DNA from: an uncultured Gammaproteobacteria bacterium
GTDB taxonomy: Bacteria > Pseudomonadota > Gammaproteobacteria > Arenicellales > JAANXG01
Direction: 5' to 3'
NCBI GenBank assembly: GCA_947258975.1
Contig: CAMYKK010000049.1
Location: forward strand, 1 to 64,000
Length of the DNA: 64,000 nt
Below are positions 37,189 through 47,765 of this stretch, in pieces; within the stretch, counting starts at the first letter, position 1; each line of letters opens with the position of its first letter. The notes beneath the pieces were generated by a model. It was given only the letters and a program-made list of their open reading frames with translations, was not told the DNA's origin and did no database searches. Position numbers and translations under genes: made by a program.

Positions 37189-38046
37189 ATGGCATTTATA
37201 AAAACCACGTCCGCCTTGGGTACGCTCGTGTACACGTTGCTGGCGATGTTGGCGTTTGCGGCCAACTCGATATTGTGTCGCGCGGCGTTGGGGCAGTCAC
37301 TGATCGACGCCTCCAGCTTTACGGTGATAAGGATCGCATCGGGCGCTTTAACGCTGTGGATCATTTGGAAGATCTCCGGTTCCCAACGGGAAAAGCTGGC
37401 AATTGATTGGCGGTCCGCGTCGATGCTGTTTCTATACGCGGTGACGTTCTCGTTCGCCTATATCACCCTGGAAACCGGCACCGGGGCGCTGATCCTGTTT
37501 GGATTCGTCCAGCTCACCATGATTGGTGTTGGTCTGTGGCAAGGTCAGCGGCCGAACGGATTGGCATGGGTTGGCATGGGCGTGGCGATTACCGGCCTGG
37601 TTTACCTGGTATTCCCGGGATTGAGAGCGCCGTCCCCCTATGGTGCGGCACTCATGGGCAGCGCCGGTATCGCATGGGGCATCTATTCACTGCGCGGTAA
37701 GCGGGTTGACGATCCGATCACCGCAACCACCGGTAACTTTATGGGTGCCGTGCCAATGGCGCTCGTTGTTGGAGCGTTCTTTTTGCAAGACCTCACCATG
37801 AATGCAACGGGTGTGATGCTGGCGATGTTGTCCGGCGCCGTTACCTCGGGCGTGGGTTACGTGATCTGGTATGCGGCGCTGCCTGGACTGACCCCGACCA
37901 AAGCGGCCAATGTGCAGTTGTCGGTGCCGGCTATTGCCGCATCAGGGGGCGTTCTATTGTTGTCTGAGCCGTTGACCATGCGCCTGGTCGCGGCGAGTGC
38001 CGCCATCTTGGGTGGCATCGCCATCGTCCTGTCACAACGTCATTAA
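37189..38046 (+). CDS. EamA-type DMT superfamily transporter
   Basis: A 285-residue inner-membrane protein with ten hydrophobic helices in two EamA repeats. The first starts LVYTLLAMLAFAANSILCRAAL; the second starts around GAALMGSAGIAWGIYSLRGKRV near residue 150. The C-terminal helix pair GVLLLSEPLTMRLVAASAAILGGIAIVLS is typical. Family members export amino acids or other metabolites; the substrate cannot be told. It is convergent with liuB, whose stop lies 30 nt away. Confidence 0.88.
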   Translation: MAFIKTTSALGTLVYTLLAMLAFAANSILCRAALGQSLIDASSFTVIRIASGALTLWIIWKISGSQREKLAIDWRSASMLFLYAVTFSFAYITLETGTGALILFGFVQLTMIGVGLWQGQRPNGLAWVGMGVAITGLVYLVFPGLRAPSPYGAALMGSAGIAWGIYSLRGKRVDDPITATTGNFMGAVPMALVVGAFFLQDLTMNATGVMLAMLSGAVTSGVGYVIWYAALPGLTPTKAANVQLSVPAIAASGGVLLLSEPLTMRLVAASAAILGGIAIVLSQRH

Positions 38047-38076
38047 TCGCGATGATTCGGTATCGTGTGAATTCGT

Positions 38077-39684
38077 TCACATCCTGAATACGCCGTATCG
38101 GGTCTCGGGTATCGGTGCATTCATCGCCGCCGACAACGCCTGGCGCAATACATTGCGCGTTTCCGCCGGGTCGATGATGCCATCGTCCCACAATCGGGCG
38201 GTGGCATAATAAGGATGGCCCTGGGATTCGTACTTTTCCCGAATGGGATTCTTGAATGTTTGTTCCTCCTGATCTGACCAGGTTCCATTATTCGCCTCGA
38301 TTTGATCCCGCTTGATTTGCGCCAGCACCATAGCTGCCTGCTCGCCGCCCATTACCGAGATGCGCGCGTTGGGCCACATCCACAGGAAGCGGGGATCATA
38401 GGCGCGCCCGCACATGCCATAATTGCCGGCGCCGAAGCTGCCGCCGGCGATCACGGTGAATTTGGGCACCTGTGCACAAGATACTGCAGTCACCATCTTT
38501 GCACCGTGTTTGGCGATGCCCTCTGCTTCGTAGCGTGCGCCGACCATGAATCCACTGATGTTCTGCAGAAACAACAGAGGAATACGGCGCTGACAACAAA
38601 GCTGAATAAAGTGTGTGCCCTTGAGCGCCGATTCGGAGAACAACACGCCGTTGTTCGCCAGGATGCCGATAGGGTAACCGTGAATGTGGGCGAACCCGCA
38701 TACCAACGTGGTGCCGTAGCGACGTTTGAACTCGTTGAATTCGCTGCCATCGACGATGCGCGCGATGATCTCGCGCGCATCGCAATGTTGGCGCAGATCG
38801 GTCGGTATCAAACCATACAGTTCGTCTGCCGGATACTTGGGGTCGCGCGCCTCACGCAACGGGATATCGATGTGTTTTTCACGATTTAGATGAGAGATCA
38901 ACTCGCGGGTGATCTCCAGGGCGTGGGCGTCGTCTTCCGCAAAATGATCGGTGACTCCCGACTTGCGAGAGTGCACAAAGGCGCCGCCCAGTTCTTCGGC
39001 GGTCACCACCTCGCCGGTGGCGGCCTTCAACAGCGGGGGACCGGCGAGATAGATGGTGCCTTGCTCTTTGACAATGACCGCCTCATCCGACATCGCGGGC
39101 ACGTAGGCGCCGCCGGCGGTACACTGGCCCATCACCACCGCGATCTGCGGGATGCCTTGTGACGACATTGTTGCCTGGTTAAAAAAGATGCGGCCGAAGT
39201 GATCACGGTCGGGGAACACCTCATCTTGTTTAGGCAGGAACGCACCGCCCGAGTCGACGAGATAGACACACGGCAGGTGATTGGACTGAGCGATCTCCTG
39301 GGCGCGCAGGTGTTTCTTGACCGTCAAGGGATAATACGTTCCTCCTTTGACGGTAGCGTCGTTGGCGATAATCACGCATTCCTGTCCTTGAATGCGTCCG
39401 ATCCCGGTGATGATCCCCGCCGCCGGTACATCATCCTGATATACACCGTACGCGGCGAGCTGCGAAAATTCCAAAAAACCGGAGTCTTTATCGATCAATT
39501 TCAACACCCGGTCTCGCGGCAGCAGCTTGCCGCGATCGAGATGTTTTTTCCTAGCCTGTTTTCCGCCGCCTTGGGCGACGTGCGACAGTTTCTTATGCAG
39601 CTCTGTCACCAACGACTGCATGGCTTGTGAGTGCGCGATGAAGTCGGCGGACTCGCGATCAACACTGGTCTTCAGTAGGCCCAT
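38077..39684 (-). CDS. liuB: Methylcrotonyl-CoA carboxylase carboxyltransferase (beta) subunit
   Basis: A 535-residue biotin-dependent carboxyltransferase that transfers CO2 from biotin to 3-methylcrotonyl-CoA in leucine breakdown. N-terminal signature [14 protein letters not shown] is near residue 45; the acyl-CoA-binding [14 protein letters not shown] and [15 protein letters not shown] follow, then [19 protein letters not shown]; the C-terminal half has [17 protein letters not shown] and [16 protein letters not shown]. The partner biotin-carboxylase subunit LiuD, usually encoded next to it, is not in this window. It is the last gene of a leftward liu operon. Confidence 0.95.
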   Translation of the reverse strand: MGLLKTSVDRESADFIAHSQAMQSLVTELHKKLSHVAQGGGKQARKKHLDRGKLLPRDRVLKLIDKDSGFLEFSQLAAYGVYQDDVPAAGIITGIGRIQGQECVIIANDATVKGGTYYPLTVKKHLRAQEIAQSNHLPCVYLVDSGGAFLPKQDEVFPDRDHFGRIFFNQATMSSQGIPQIAVVMGQCTAGGAYVPAMSDEAVIVKEQGTIYLAGPPLLKAATGEVVTAEELGGAFVHSRKSGVTDHFAEDDAHALEITRELISHLNREKHIDIPLREARDPKYPADELYGLIPTDLRQHCDAREIIARIVDGSEFNEFKRRYGTTLVCGFAHIHGYPIGILANNGVLFSESALKGTHFIQLCCQRRIPLLFLQNISGFMVGARYEAEGIAKHGAKMVTAVSCAQVPKFTVIAGGSFGAGNYGMCGRAYDPRFLWMWPNARISVMGGEQAAMVLAQIKRDQIEANNGTWSDQEEQTFKNPIREKYESQGHPYYATARLWDDGIIDPAETRNVLRQALSAAMNAPIPETRYGVFRM

Positions 39685-39751
39685 GATTTCCGGTCACTGT
39701 TATTAAATGAAATGTGGTGAAAGGGGGACGAGATAGATGGCTTATTCGCCG

Positions 39752-40939
39752 TTATTGGATTCTCTCTATCGCTATGGCTGTCGCTTCACCGCCGCCGATG
39801 CACAGCGACGCCACACCGCGTGTGAGGTCGTGCTTGTCCAGAGCATTTAACAAGGTCACCAATATACGAGCACCCGATGCGCCGATGGGATGACCCAAGG
39901 CACAGGCGCCGCCGTGCACATTGACCTTATCGTGGGGAATCTTGAGATCATGCATCGCGGCCATGGTCACCACCGCAAACGCTTCATTGATTTCATACAG
40001 ATCGACGTCGCTTTGTGACCAGCCGAGTTTTTCGTGCAGATGCTTTACCGCGAATACCGGTGCGGTGGTGAACCAACCCGGCTCTTGTGCGTGGGTGGTG
40101 TGGCCGAGAATACGGGCGCGCGGTCGCCAGCCACGCTTCTCCGCCACAGACAGGCGTGTCAGCACCAGCGCCGCGGCGCCGTCGGAGATGGAACTGGAAT
40201 TGGCCGGCGTCACTGTGCCGTTTTTACGGAACGCCGGTTTCAGCTGCGGAATCTTTTCGATGTTTGCCTTGTGGGGTTGTTCGTCATGGGAGACGGTGTG
40301 CTCGCCCTTTCGAGTCGAGATCGTTACTGGAACCACCTCACCATCGAAGGTGCCGTCGTCGATCGCCTGTTTGGCGCGGGTCAGAGAGGTTATCGCAAAC
40401 TCGTCCTGAGCTTCGCGGCTGAAGTTGTATTTCTCCGCGCAGTCCTCGGCGTAGGTCCCCATCAAGCGACCTTTGTCATAGGCATCTTCCAAACCGTCGA
40501 GGAACATATGGTCGTAGACTTGGCCATGCCCCATGCGATAGCCGCCGCGCGCCTTGTTCAACAAGTAGGGCGCGTTGGTCATGCTCTCCATTCCGCCGGC
40601 GACCATAATGTCGTTGCTGCCGGCCCGGATCAGGTCGTGGGCCAGCATCGTGGCCTTCATCCCCGAACCGCACATCTTGTTGATGGTGGTGCAGCCTGTC
40701 TGCTGAGGAATGCCGGCGCCCAATGACGCCTGGCGGGCCGGCGCTTGCCCCACGCCGGCCGGCAGCACGCAGCCGATGATGACCTCCTGGATGTCGTCCG
40801 ATGCAGCGCCGGCGCGTTGTATTGCCGACTGGATGGCCGCGGTCCCGAGCTGTGGCGCGGACAACGCTGTGAGATCACCTTGAAAGCCGCCCATGGGGGT
40901 GCGAGCGGCGCCGATGATGACGATCGGGTCCTGTTTCAT
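39752..40939 (-). CDS. Acetyl-CoA C-acyltransferase (thiolase)
   Basis: A 395-residue thiolase. The nucleophilic cysteine is in NKMCGSGMKATMLAH (near residue 90), the second-site motif NVHGGACALGHPIGASGARI near 345, and CIGGGEATA near 380; all are intact. It probably splits or makes acetoacetyl-CoA, matching the acetoacetate released by HMG-CoA lyase, but a 3-ketoacyl-CoA thiolase role is possible. It lies between liuA and liuB with 35-67 nt gaps and is likely cotranscribed with them. Confidence 0.93.
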   Translation of the reverse strand: MKQDPIVIIGAARTPMGGFQGDLTALSAPQLGTAAIQSAIQRAGAASDDIQEVIIGCVLPAGVGQAPARQASLGAGIPQQTGCTTINKMCGSGMKATMLAHDLIRAGSNDIMVAGGMESMTNAPYLLNKARGGYRMGHGQVYDHMFLDGLEDAYDKGRLMGTYAEDCAEKYNFSREAQDEFAITSLTRAKQAIDDGTFDGEVVPVTISTRKGEHTVSHDEQPHKANIEKIPQLKPAFRKNGTVTPANSSSISDGAAALVLTRLSVAEKRGWRPRARILGHTTHAQEPGWFTTAPVFAVKHLHEKLGWSQSDVDLYEINEAFAVVTMAAMHDLKIPHDKVNVHGGACALGHPIGASGARILVTLLNALDKHDLTRGVASLCIGGGEATAIAIERIQ

Positions 40940-40974
40940 GATTGGGTGCTCTTTGTGAAAGCTTAAGGCCGTTG

Positions 40975-42144
40975 TTAGCGCGTCTCGTTGAATAACTCGC
41001 GGCCGATCAGCATGCGGCGGATCTCGCTGGTACCAGCGCCGATTTCATAAAGCTTGGCGTCGCGCAATAGGCGGCCGGTGGGATAATCATTGATGTAACC
41101 GTTGCCACCCAGGGCCTGTATCGCCTGCAAGGTCATCCACGTGGCTTTTTCCGCGGAGTACAAAATCGCCCCGGCGGCGTCCTTGCGGGTCGCGTGATTA
41201 CGATCGCAGGCCTTGGCAACCGTATACACATAAGCGCGGCACGCGTTCAAAGTGGTGTACATGTCGGCCAGCTTGCCTTGCATGAGTTGAAATTCACCGA
41301 TCGGTTGATTGAATTGCTCGCGTTCGTGCACATACGGCACGACCACGTCCATACATGCCTGCATGATACCCAGCGGGCCTCCCGACAGCACGACACGCTC
41401 GTAGTCGAGGCCGCTCATGAGTACGTGGACACCGTTGTTGACTTCACCGAGTACACCCGCCTCGGGTACTTCGCAGTCTTGAAACACCAGCTCGCAGGTA
41501 TTGGATCCGCGCATACCCAATTTGTCCAACTTCTGGGCGGTGGAAAATCCCGCGAAGCCCTTTTCAATAAGAAAAGCGGTGATGCCTTTGGGGCCGGCGT
41601 CGGGATCGGTCTTGGCGTAAACGATCAACACATCGGCGTCCGGACCATTGGTGATCCACATCTTGTTGCCATTCAATATATAGTTGCCGTTTCTCTTATC
41701 GGCGCGCAGGCGCATCCCCACCACATCGGAACCGGAACCCGGTTCACTCATCGCCAATGCCCCGACATGTTCACCGTCGATCAGGCGCGGCAGGTATTGC
41801 CGTTTCTGGTCTGCATTGCCGTTGCGCTGGATCTGATTTACACACAGGTTCGAGTGCGCACCGTAGGACAGGCCTACCGACGCCGATGCGCGGCTGATTT
41901 CTTCCATCGCGACGACATGTTCGAGATATCCCATCCCCGCGCCGCCGAAGTCCTCGTCCGCGGTGATCCCCAGCAAGCCAACATCGCCCATCTTGCGCCA
42001 CATGTCGGCGGGGAACTCGTTGTCACGATCAATCATTTCCGCCCTTGGGGCGATCTCGCTTTGGGCGAAGTCATAGACAGACTCGCGCAGCATCTCCACC
42101 GTCTCACCAAGTTCGAAGTTAAGGCTCGGATAGTGTGTACTCAT
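40975..42144 (-). CDS. liuA: Isovaleryl-CoA dehydrogenase
   Basis: A 389-residue flavin-dependent dehydrogenase oxidising isovaleryl-CoA to 3-methylcrotonyl-CoA. [23 protein letters not shown] (near residue 90) is characteristic of the isovaleryl enzyme; [18 protein letters not shown] near 133 is the flavin/substrate segment; [21 protein letters not shown] near 243 carries the catalytic glutamate; [16 protein letters not shown] closes the protein. It is first after liuR in a leftward operon with thiolase and liuB. Confidence 0.95.
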   Translation of the reverse strand: MSTHYPSLNFELGETVEMLRESVYDFAQSEIAPRAEMIDRDNEFPADMWRKMGDVGLLGITADEDFGGAGMGYLEHVVAMEEISRASASVGLSYGAHSNLCVNQIQRNGNADQKRQYLPRLIDGEHVGALAMSEPGSGSDVVGMRLRADKRNGNYILNGNKMWITNGPDADVLIVYAKTDPDAGPKGITAFLIEKGFAGFSTAQKLDKLGMRGSNTCELVFQDCEVPEAGVLGEVNNGVHVLMSGLDYERVVLSGGPLGIMQACMDVVVPYVHEREQFNQPIGEFQLMQGKLADMYTTLNACRAYVYTVAKACDRNHATRKDAAGAILYSAEKATWMTLQAIQALGGNGYINDYPTGRLLRDAKLYEIGAGTSEIRRMLIGRELFNETR

Positions 42145-42162
42145 AGTATGTAACGGTGCCGG

Positions 42163-42579
42163 CTAGGAGGCTTGGGACTGGGGTGGTTGTTTGCGCATCA
42201 TCGCCAATCGTTCCCGGCACTGGTCCTCGATGTCGTGCAGTTCCTTGAGTGTCAAATCAATATCTTTTTGTTGGCGATGCAACCTCGCACGGCGTTCGGC
42301 GAGTTTATCCAGCATATAGTCCAACTGACCGATCTCGCCCGGTGAGGAGTCGTACATGTCCATGATTTCGCGCACATCGTCCAGCGAGAATCCAATGCGT
42401 TTGCCACGCAGCACCAGTTTCAAACGCACCCGGTCGCGCGGTGTGTAGACGCGCGTCAAGCCGTTGCGCGCTGGTTTTAACAGACCTTTGTCTTCGTAAA
42501 ATCGAATCGCGCGCGTGGTAACGTCGAACTCCTTGGAGAGTTCGGTAATGGAGTAGGTGGTCGGGTCGTTGGCTTGCAT
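42163..42579 (-). CDS. liuR: MerR family regulator LiuR
   Basis: A 138-residue MerR-type regulator. The winged helix (YSITELSKEFDVTTRAIRFYEDKGLLKPARNG) lies at residues 9-40, followed by RVYTPRDRVRLKLVLRGKRIGFSLDDVREIMDMY and a coiled-coil dimerisation helix. The start is ATG 42579 (MQANDPTTYS). LiuR controls leucine and isovalerate degradation genes in proteobacteria; here it precedes liuA by 18 nt. A matching palindrome lies in the gap shared with icmF, consistent with autoregulation. Confidence 0.92.
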   Translation of the reverse strand: MQANDPTTYSITELSKEFDVTTRAIRFYEDKGLLKPARNGLTRVYTPRDRVRLKLVLRGKRIGFSLDDVREIMDMYDSSPGEIGQLDYMLDKLAERRARLHRQQKDIDLTLKELHDIEDQCRERLAMMRKQPPQSQAS

Positions 42580-42620
42580 CGTCTCAAGAGCCGAATCGGT
42601 GGTGTGCCTGCCGAATATAC

Positions 42621-42650
42621 TTGACGTTAACGTAAACGTCAACTTATAAT
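42621..42650 (+). promoter_or_regulatory. LiuR operator within an icmF promoter
   Basis: TTGACG (42621-42626) and TATAAT (42645-42650) form a near-consensus promoter with an 18-nt spacer directed at icmF. The arms TTGACGTT (42621-42628) and AACGTCAA (42635-42642) form an inverted repeat covering the -35 box and spacer. Operators inside over-long spacers are typical of MerR-family control. The site also lies 42 nt upstream of the liuR start codon. Confidence 0.75.
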
Positions 42651-42706
42651 TGTGAAGATCATGACCAATGGTTGCTACCATTAGGACAACCAGCGGAGGC
42701 AAACAC

Positions 42707-45700
42707 ATGGCTTCAGCGCCAGCCGAGACCCTGATTTCTGTCAAGCGCGCCCGATTCAAGCACCCTATCCGCTTCGTGACCGCTGCCAGCCTGTTCGACG
42801 GACACGATGCATCGATCAACATCATGCGGCGAATCCTGCAGTCGTCTGGCGTTGAAGTGATCCACCTCGGCCACAATCGGTCGGTGCGCGACATTGTAAG
42901 CGCGGCCCTGGAGGAGGATGCGCAGGCGATAGCGGTGAGTTCCTACCAGGGCGGCCACATCGAGTACTTCAAGTACATGGTCGATATGCTGCGTGAGCAC
43001 GGCGCTGCGCATGTGCGGGTGTTTGGCGGTGGCGGCGGTGTGATCGTGCCTTCGGAAATAGCGGAATTGCACGCGTATGGCGTGAGCAAGATCTATTCCC
43101 CAACGGACGGGCAGCATATGGGCCTGGAGGGCATGATTGAGGACATGATCGCGCAATGCGATTTTGACCCCAGCCAGTCAGCGCCTCCTGATATCGACGC
43201 GCTCACCGGAGGTGATTGGTATGCCTTGTCGCGCATGATTACGGCGCTTGAAAACGGGTCGCTGAATGCGGCCCAAAGGGTGCGATTCGACGAGGCCGTC
43301 GCACAATCCGATGAGCGAATCCCGGTGCTGGGAATCACCGGCACCGGCGGTGCCGGTAAGTCATCACTAACCGATGAAGTAATACGGCGATTCCGGCTCG
43401 ATCAGCAAGACAGATTGAGAATCGCCATCCTTGCGATCGATCCCACCCGGCGCAAGACCGGTGGCGCCCTGCTGGGCGACCGTATCCGCATGAATGCCAT
43501 CGACAGCGATGGCATCTATCTGCGCTCGCTGGCGACGCGCGCGGCGCGGACCGAGGTGCCCGCTTATCTCCCGGATATTATAAGCGCCGTCAAGCTTGCG
43601 GGAGTAGATCTGGTGGTGGTGGAGACCCCGGGGATCGGGCAGGGAGACGCGGGGATCGTTCCCTTTGTTGACGTGGCGCTATATGTGATGACCCCGGAAT
43701 TCGGCGCCGCCACGCAACTCGAAAAAATCGACATGCTCGACTTTGCCGATATCGTAGCGATTAACAAATTTGATCGTAAGGGCGGGGCCGATGCACTCCG
43801 CGACGTGGGAAAACAAATGCAGCGCAACCACAAGGCGTTTTCGACGCCGGTCGATGAGATGCCCATCTACGGTACCATCGCCTCGAGATTCAACGATGAC
43901 GGCGTCAGCGCGCTATACCACGGCCTGCGGGCAATTCTCGCTGAAAAGGGGCTGGCCATTGCCAAGGGAATGTTGCCGGATGTTTCCAGCAAGGTGTCCA
44001 GCAGTCAAACCATCATCATACCTGCTAATCGGCAGTCCTATCTCGCGGAGATCGCGGAGACCGTGCATGAGTATCGACGCACCGCCGAAGCGCAAGCGCG
44101 CGTTGCGCGCGAACGGCAACAGCTCACGCAAAGCAAGCGGATGCTGCGAGAGGCGGGTCAGGACGGCCCCGAGTTGGATGAGTTGATTGCCGACCGCCAA
44201 CAGCAGCTCGATCCGCGTGCGGACAAATTGCTCCAGATGTGGCCTAAGATTCAAGACAGTTATGCCGGTGATGAATACGTTGTAAAAATCCGTGATCGCG
44301 AAATTCGCACCCGGCTGACCCACACCACCCTCTCAGGGACGCGGATCCCGAAGGTGGTGCTTCCAAAGTATCAGGATCACGGCGAGTTGTTGCAGTGGTT
44401 GCTGTTGGAAAATGTGCCGGGAAGTTTTCCGTACACCGCCGGGGTGTTCGCATTTAAGCGGGAGGGGGAAGACCCGACGCGTATGTTCGCGGGCGAGGGC
44501 GACGCGGCAAGGACCAACCTGCGATTCAAGAAATTGTCGGAACATGCCACGGCCAAGCGGCTGTCCACTGCCTTCGATTCGGTCACCCTGTACGGCTGGG
44601 ATCCGGACGAGCGACCGGATATCTACGGCAAGGTCGGTAATTCAGGCGTGTCCATTGCCACCTTGGATGATATCAAACTACTGTACGAAGGTTTCAACCT
44701 GTGTGACCCGACGACATCGGTGTCCATGACCATCAACGGGCCGGCGCCGACCATTCTGGCGATGTTTCTCAATGCCGCCATCGATCAGCAGCTCGAGAAA
44801 TTCGAGACAGAGAACAACCGTCCACCGACGGACGGCGAGGTTGCGAAGATCAAGACATGGGCGCTGGAAAATGTTCGCGGCACGGTACAGGCCGATATCT
44901 TAAAGGAAGACCAAGGCCAGAATACTTGTATATTTTCCACCGAGTTCAGCCTGCGCATGATGGCCGATATTCAGGAATACTTCGTGCACAACGCGATACG
45001 CAACTTCTACTCGGTGTCGATTTCCGGTTATCACATCGCTGAGGCAGGTGCCAACCCCATTTCCCAACTGGCGTTTACGCTTGCGAACGGATTCACATAT
45101 GTCGAGTCCTATCTGGCGCGGGGCATGAATATCGATGATTTCGCGCCCAATTTGTCGTTCTTTTTCTCCAATGGCATGGATCCTGAGTATTCGGTGATGG
45201 GTCGGGTCGCGCGGCGCATCTGGTCCACTGCCATGCGTTTTCGATATGGCGCCAACGAGCGTAGTCAGAAACTGAAATATCACGTGCAGACATCGGGCCG
45301 TTCGCTACATGCCCAGGAGATCGCGTTCAACGATATTCGCACGACGTTGCAGGCGTTGATAGCGGTTTATGACAATTGCAACAGCCTGCATACGAATGCC
45401 TTTGATGAGGCGATTACTACACCCTCGGAGGACTCGGTACGACAGGCGCTAGCCATCCAGCTTATAATCAATAACGAGTGGGGCTTGGCGAAGAACGAAA
45501 ACCCGAACCAAGGCGCGTTTATCGTCGAGCAGCTCACCGACCTGGTGGAAGAGGCGGTATTAATCGAATTCGAGCGCCTGTCTGAACGCGGCGGTGTGCT
45601 CGGTGCCATGGAAACCGGCTATCAGCGTGGCAAGATTCAGGATGAGTCCTTAAACTATGAGCACCAGAAGCATGACGGCAGCCTGCCCATCATTGGTGTG

Positions 45701-45973
45701 AACACCTTCGAAAATCCGCATCCGCCTGCAGACGTGACCGTTGAGTTGGCACGCTCTACGGAACAGGAAAAGCGCGGACAAATTTGCAGGCTCAAGGAGT
45801 TTCAGGCGCGCAATGCCGATCGGGCGTCGCGCGCTTTGGAACGGGTAAAACAAGCGGCAGTGAACGACGAGAATGTATTCGCCGCGCTCATGGACGCGGT
45901 GCGCCACTGTTCACTGGGACAGATCACCCAGGCGCTGTTCGCGGTTGGCGGGCAGTACCGCCGGAATATGTAA
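42707..45973 (+). CDS. icmF: Fused isobutyryl-CoA mutase IcmF
   Basis: A 1,088-residue B12 enzyme interconverting isobutyryl-CoA and butyryl-CoA. Order: cobalamin domain (about 20-150, [17 protein letters not shown] with the His ligand), MeaB-like G-protein domain that guards the cofactor (P-loop GTGGAGKSS near 212, NKFDRKGG near 350), linker, and mutase barrel (about 525-1088, [12 protein letters not shown] near 575). Length and order match known IcmF, which joins parts separate in methylmalonyl-CoA mutases. GGAGG lies 9 nt before ATG 42707. It is divergent from liuR, linking it to branched-chain acyl-CoA metabolism; activity on isovaleryl/pivalyl-CoA is a known side reaction of the family. 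Confidence 0.95.
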   Translation: MASAPAETLISVKRARFKHPIRFVTAASLFDGHDASINIMRRILQSSGVEVIHLGHNRSVRDIVSAALEEDAQAIAVSSYQGGHIEYFKYMVDMLREHGAAHVRVFGGGGGVIVPSEIAELHAYGVSKIYSPTDGQHMGLEGMIEDMIAQCDFDPSQSAPPDIDALTGGDWYALSRMITALENGSLNAAQRVRFDEAVAQSDERIPVLGITGTGGAGKSSLTDEVIRRFRLDQQDRLRIAILAIDPTRRKTGGALLGDRIRMNAIDSDGIYLRSLATRAARTEVPAYLPDIISAVKLAGVDLVVVETPGIGQGDAGIVPFVDVALYVMTPEFGAATQLEKIDMLDFADIVAINKFDRKGGADALRDVGKQMQRNHKAFSTPVDEMPIYGTIASRFNDDGVSALYHGLRAILAEKGLAIAKGMLPDVSSKVSSSQTIIIPANRQSYLAEIAETVHEYRRTAEAQARVARERQQLTQSKRMLREAGQDGPELDELIADRQQQLDPRADKLLQMWPKIQDSYAGDEYVVKIRDREIRTRLTHTTLSGTRIPKVVLPKYQDHGELLQWLLLENVPGSFPYTAGVFAFKREGEDPTRMFAGEGDAARTNLRFKKLSEHATAKRLSTAFDSVTLYGWDPDERPDIYGKVGNSGVSIATLDDIKLLYEGFNLCDPTTSVSMTINGPAPTILAMFLNAAIDQQLEKFETENNRPPTDGEVAKIKTWALENVRGTVQADILKEDQGQNTCIFSTEFSLRMMADIQEYFVHNAIRNFYSVSISGYHIAEAGANPISQLAFTLANGFTYVESYLARGMNIDDFAPNLSFFFSNGMDPEYSVMGRVARRIWSTAMRFRYGANERSQKLKYHVQTSGRSLHAQEIAFNDIRTTLQALIAVYDNCNSLHTNAFDEAITTPSEDSVRQALAIQLIINNEWGLAKNENPNQGAFIVEQLTDLVEEAVLIEFERLSERGGVLGAMETGYQRGKIQDESLNYEHQKHDGSLPIIGVNTFENPHPPADVTVELARSTEQEKRGQICRLKEFQARNADRASRALERVKQAAVNDENVFAALMDAVRHCSLGQITQALFAVGGQYRRNM

Positions 45974-46034
45974 GCTATAGATCCGCGTCATCATGCGGCT
46001 GAATTGAGCACGTATCGTAACTAGGGAGGAGAAA

Positions 46035-46463
46035 GTGAAAACAATCAAGCAACTTTTGGATGAGAAGGGATCGGAAATCTGGACTATCGGCCCCCAGGAC
46101 ACCGTACTGCAGGCGATCAAGGACATGGCGGAAAAAGAGATTGGGGCATTGGTGGTGCTCGATCAAGGAAAGCTCGTCGGGATCATTTCGGAGCGGGATT
46201 ATGCTCGCAAGGTTATCCTCAGAAACAAGGCTTCCCACGACACCACTGTTGGAGATATCATGACCGCACCGGTCGTATGCGGGCGGCGCAGTCAGACCGT
46301 CGATGAATGCATGGCGCTGATAACCGACAAACGCGTCAGACATCTACCGATCATCGAGAACGATCGCGTCATCGGCGTAATCTCAATTGGTGATCTGGTA
46401 AAATCTATCATCGCCGAGCAGCAGTTCGTCATTGCACAACTAGAGCACTACATTTCCGGTTAG
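46035..46463 (+). CDS. CBS-domain pair protein
   Basis: A 142-residue protein made of two CBS repeats (about residues 10-65 and 75-130): ALVVLDQGKLVGIISERDYARKV and HLPIIENDRVIGVISIGDLVKSI. Such stand-alone pairs bind adenine nucleotides or SAM and act as energy sensors; the partner is unknown. GTG 46035 has GGGAGGAG 5 nt upstream. It follows icmF by about 60 nt and its stop overlaps the convergent hydrolase gene by 4 nt. Confidence 0.9.
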   Translation: MKTIKQLLDEKGSEIWTIGPQDTVLQAIKDMAEKEIGALVVLDQGKLVGIISERDYARKVILRNKASHDTTVGDIMTAPVVCGRRSQTVDECMALITDKRVRHLPIIENDRVIGVISIGDLVKSIIAEQQFVIAQLEHYISG

Positions 46464-47245
46464 TTCCGACCGGACGGCGCGCAAATTTCGGACACAAAAG
46501 ACACCATCGCCTCGCTGGCTTCGGCCTTGTGCGAGGCGTGGGGAATGTGGCCGCAACCAGGCACGATTAATGTGCGCACGGGCCCCGAGACCTTGTCAGC
46601 GATCGTGGTGATCTGACGCATACTGCCGTATTCGTCGTCCTCACCTTGTATGATAAGCGTTGGACATTGAATGCCGTGTAGGACGTCTTCGATGTTCCAG
46701 TTGCGGAAATCCGGCCGCAACCAGGTATCGTGCCAGGCGCTCAACACGGCGTCAGTATTTTCCCCATGATAGCGCCGCAGCCTGTCAAGTTGTGCTTTAT
46801 TTGCGAACGCCGCACGGGTTTTGCGAATCCCTTCCAGGGTAATATCTTCGACAAACACATGCGGTGCTTCGAGCACCATCCCGAGCAGGCCGTCCGGCCG
46901 CTGGCTGGCGTAAAGCAGGGCGATGGTGGCGCCGTCGCTGTGTCCGACAAGCACCGTGTCGTGCACACCAATGATGTGCAGCACCTGCGGCAAAACCACC
47001 CATGCCTCATGATGCAGGTAACCCACGTCCCGATTATGCGTCATCGACTCTGAGCGGCCGTGACCCTGGCGGCTGTAGTTGAGAGACCCAAAACCGGTGC
47101 GCGCGGATAGTTCGACAGGTAAGTCCTTCCACATAGCGGCGCAGCCCAGCGCCTCGTGCAGCCACACCAGTGTCGGCGCCCGCTCCGGCGCCGTGCCCGT
47201 GGTTCGGTATTCGAGCTTGCTTTCCGCCGCGTGTAAAAAAGCCAT
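46460..47245 (-). CDS. Alpha/beta hydrolase
   Basis: A 261-residue alpha/beta-hydrolase-fold protein. LVWLHEALGCAAMW forms the oxyanion region near residue 27. The nucleophile elbow reads VLVGHSDGATIALLYA near 98 with Ser in GHSDG; IIQGEDDEYGS near 208 supplies the acid, and GCGHIPH near 238 the catalytic His. The substrate is unknown. ATG 47245 lies 2 nt after the stop of a short upstream reading frame, suggesting cotranscription. Confidence 0.88.
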   Translation of the reverse strand: MAFLHAAESKLEYRTTGTAPERAPTLVWLHEALGCAAMWKDLPVELSARTGFGSLNYSRQGHGRSESMTHNRDVGYLHHEAWVVLPQVLHIIGVHDTVLVGHSDGATIALLYASQRPDGLLGMVLEAPHVFVEDITLEGIRKTRAAFANKAQLDRLRRYHGENTDAVLSAWHDTWLRPDFRNWNIEDVLHGIQCPTLIIQGEDDEYGSMRQITTIADKVSGPVRTLIVPGCGHIPHASHKAEASEAMVSFVSEICAPSGRN

Positions 47246-47247
47246 GG

Positions 47248-47499
47248 TTAGCCCGCATCTTGCACCAAGTCGGCAATGGTCTGCGCGCGGCCGGGCAAGG
47301 TGAACGACGCCGGCGCGAGGTCCCGTTTGCGTACTGCGGCTGTGTGCATACCGATACCGAAATCGGGGCCGACTATGGGTTGCCGCGCGACCATTTCCGC
47401 GGCGGATTCGCAGTGATCGTTGACCCCAACGAGAAAGCCGGCGGTTGCCAGCGCACCGGCCATTCCAGGGCTGGAGCGATTCAAAGTAACAATGCGCAT
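47248..47499 (-). CDS. Short unrecognised coding frame upstream of hydrolase
   Basis: An 83-codon frame (MRIVTLNRSSPGMAG...) with GC-rich third positions like true genes in this window, ending 2 nt before the hydrolase ATG. Segments include GFLVGVNDHCESAAEMVARQP and LPGRAQTIADLVQDAG. I do not recognise the family. It may be the surviving C-terminal end of a longer gene, since the frame upstream of ATG 47499 looks non-coding. Confidence 0.35.
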   Translation of the reverse strand: MRIVTLNRSSPGMAGALATAGFLVGVNDHCESAAEMVARQPIVGPDFGIGMHTAAVRKRDLAPASFTLPGRAQTIADLVQDAG

Positions 47500-47765
47500 C
47501 CGCAGCACTATAAAACAAACCCGGTCAGGTTTCCCCGCGGACGGATTCCCAACCGGCAAGCGTCCCGGATGATGACGAACGGATCGGGCGGCTGGGCACC
47601 ACGCTGAGCGATTCGCGGCTGAGTGGCTAGCGAGCGCTGGTCCGTTGCCGTATGATTCGACGTTCAACGGCAGTGTAGATGAAAACACGAGATGCGTGTG
47701 TGTCGCGGGCTTTTGGGTAAGTATATTGGTCGCGGCAACCCTACGACGACGGACAAGCTTCGACG

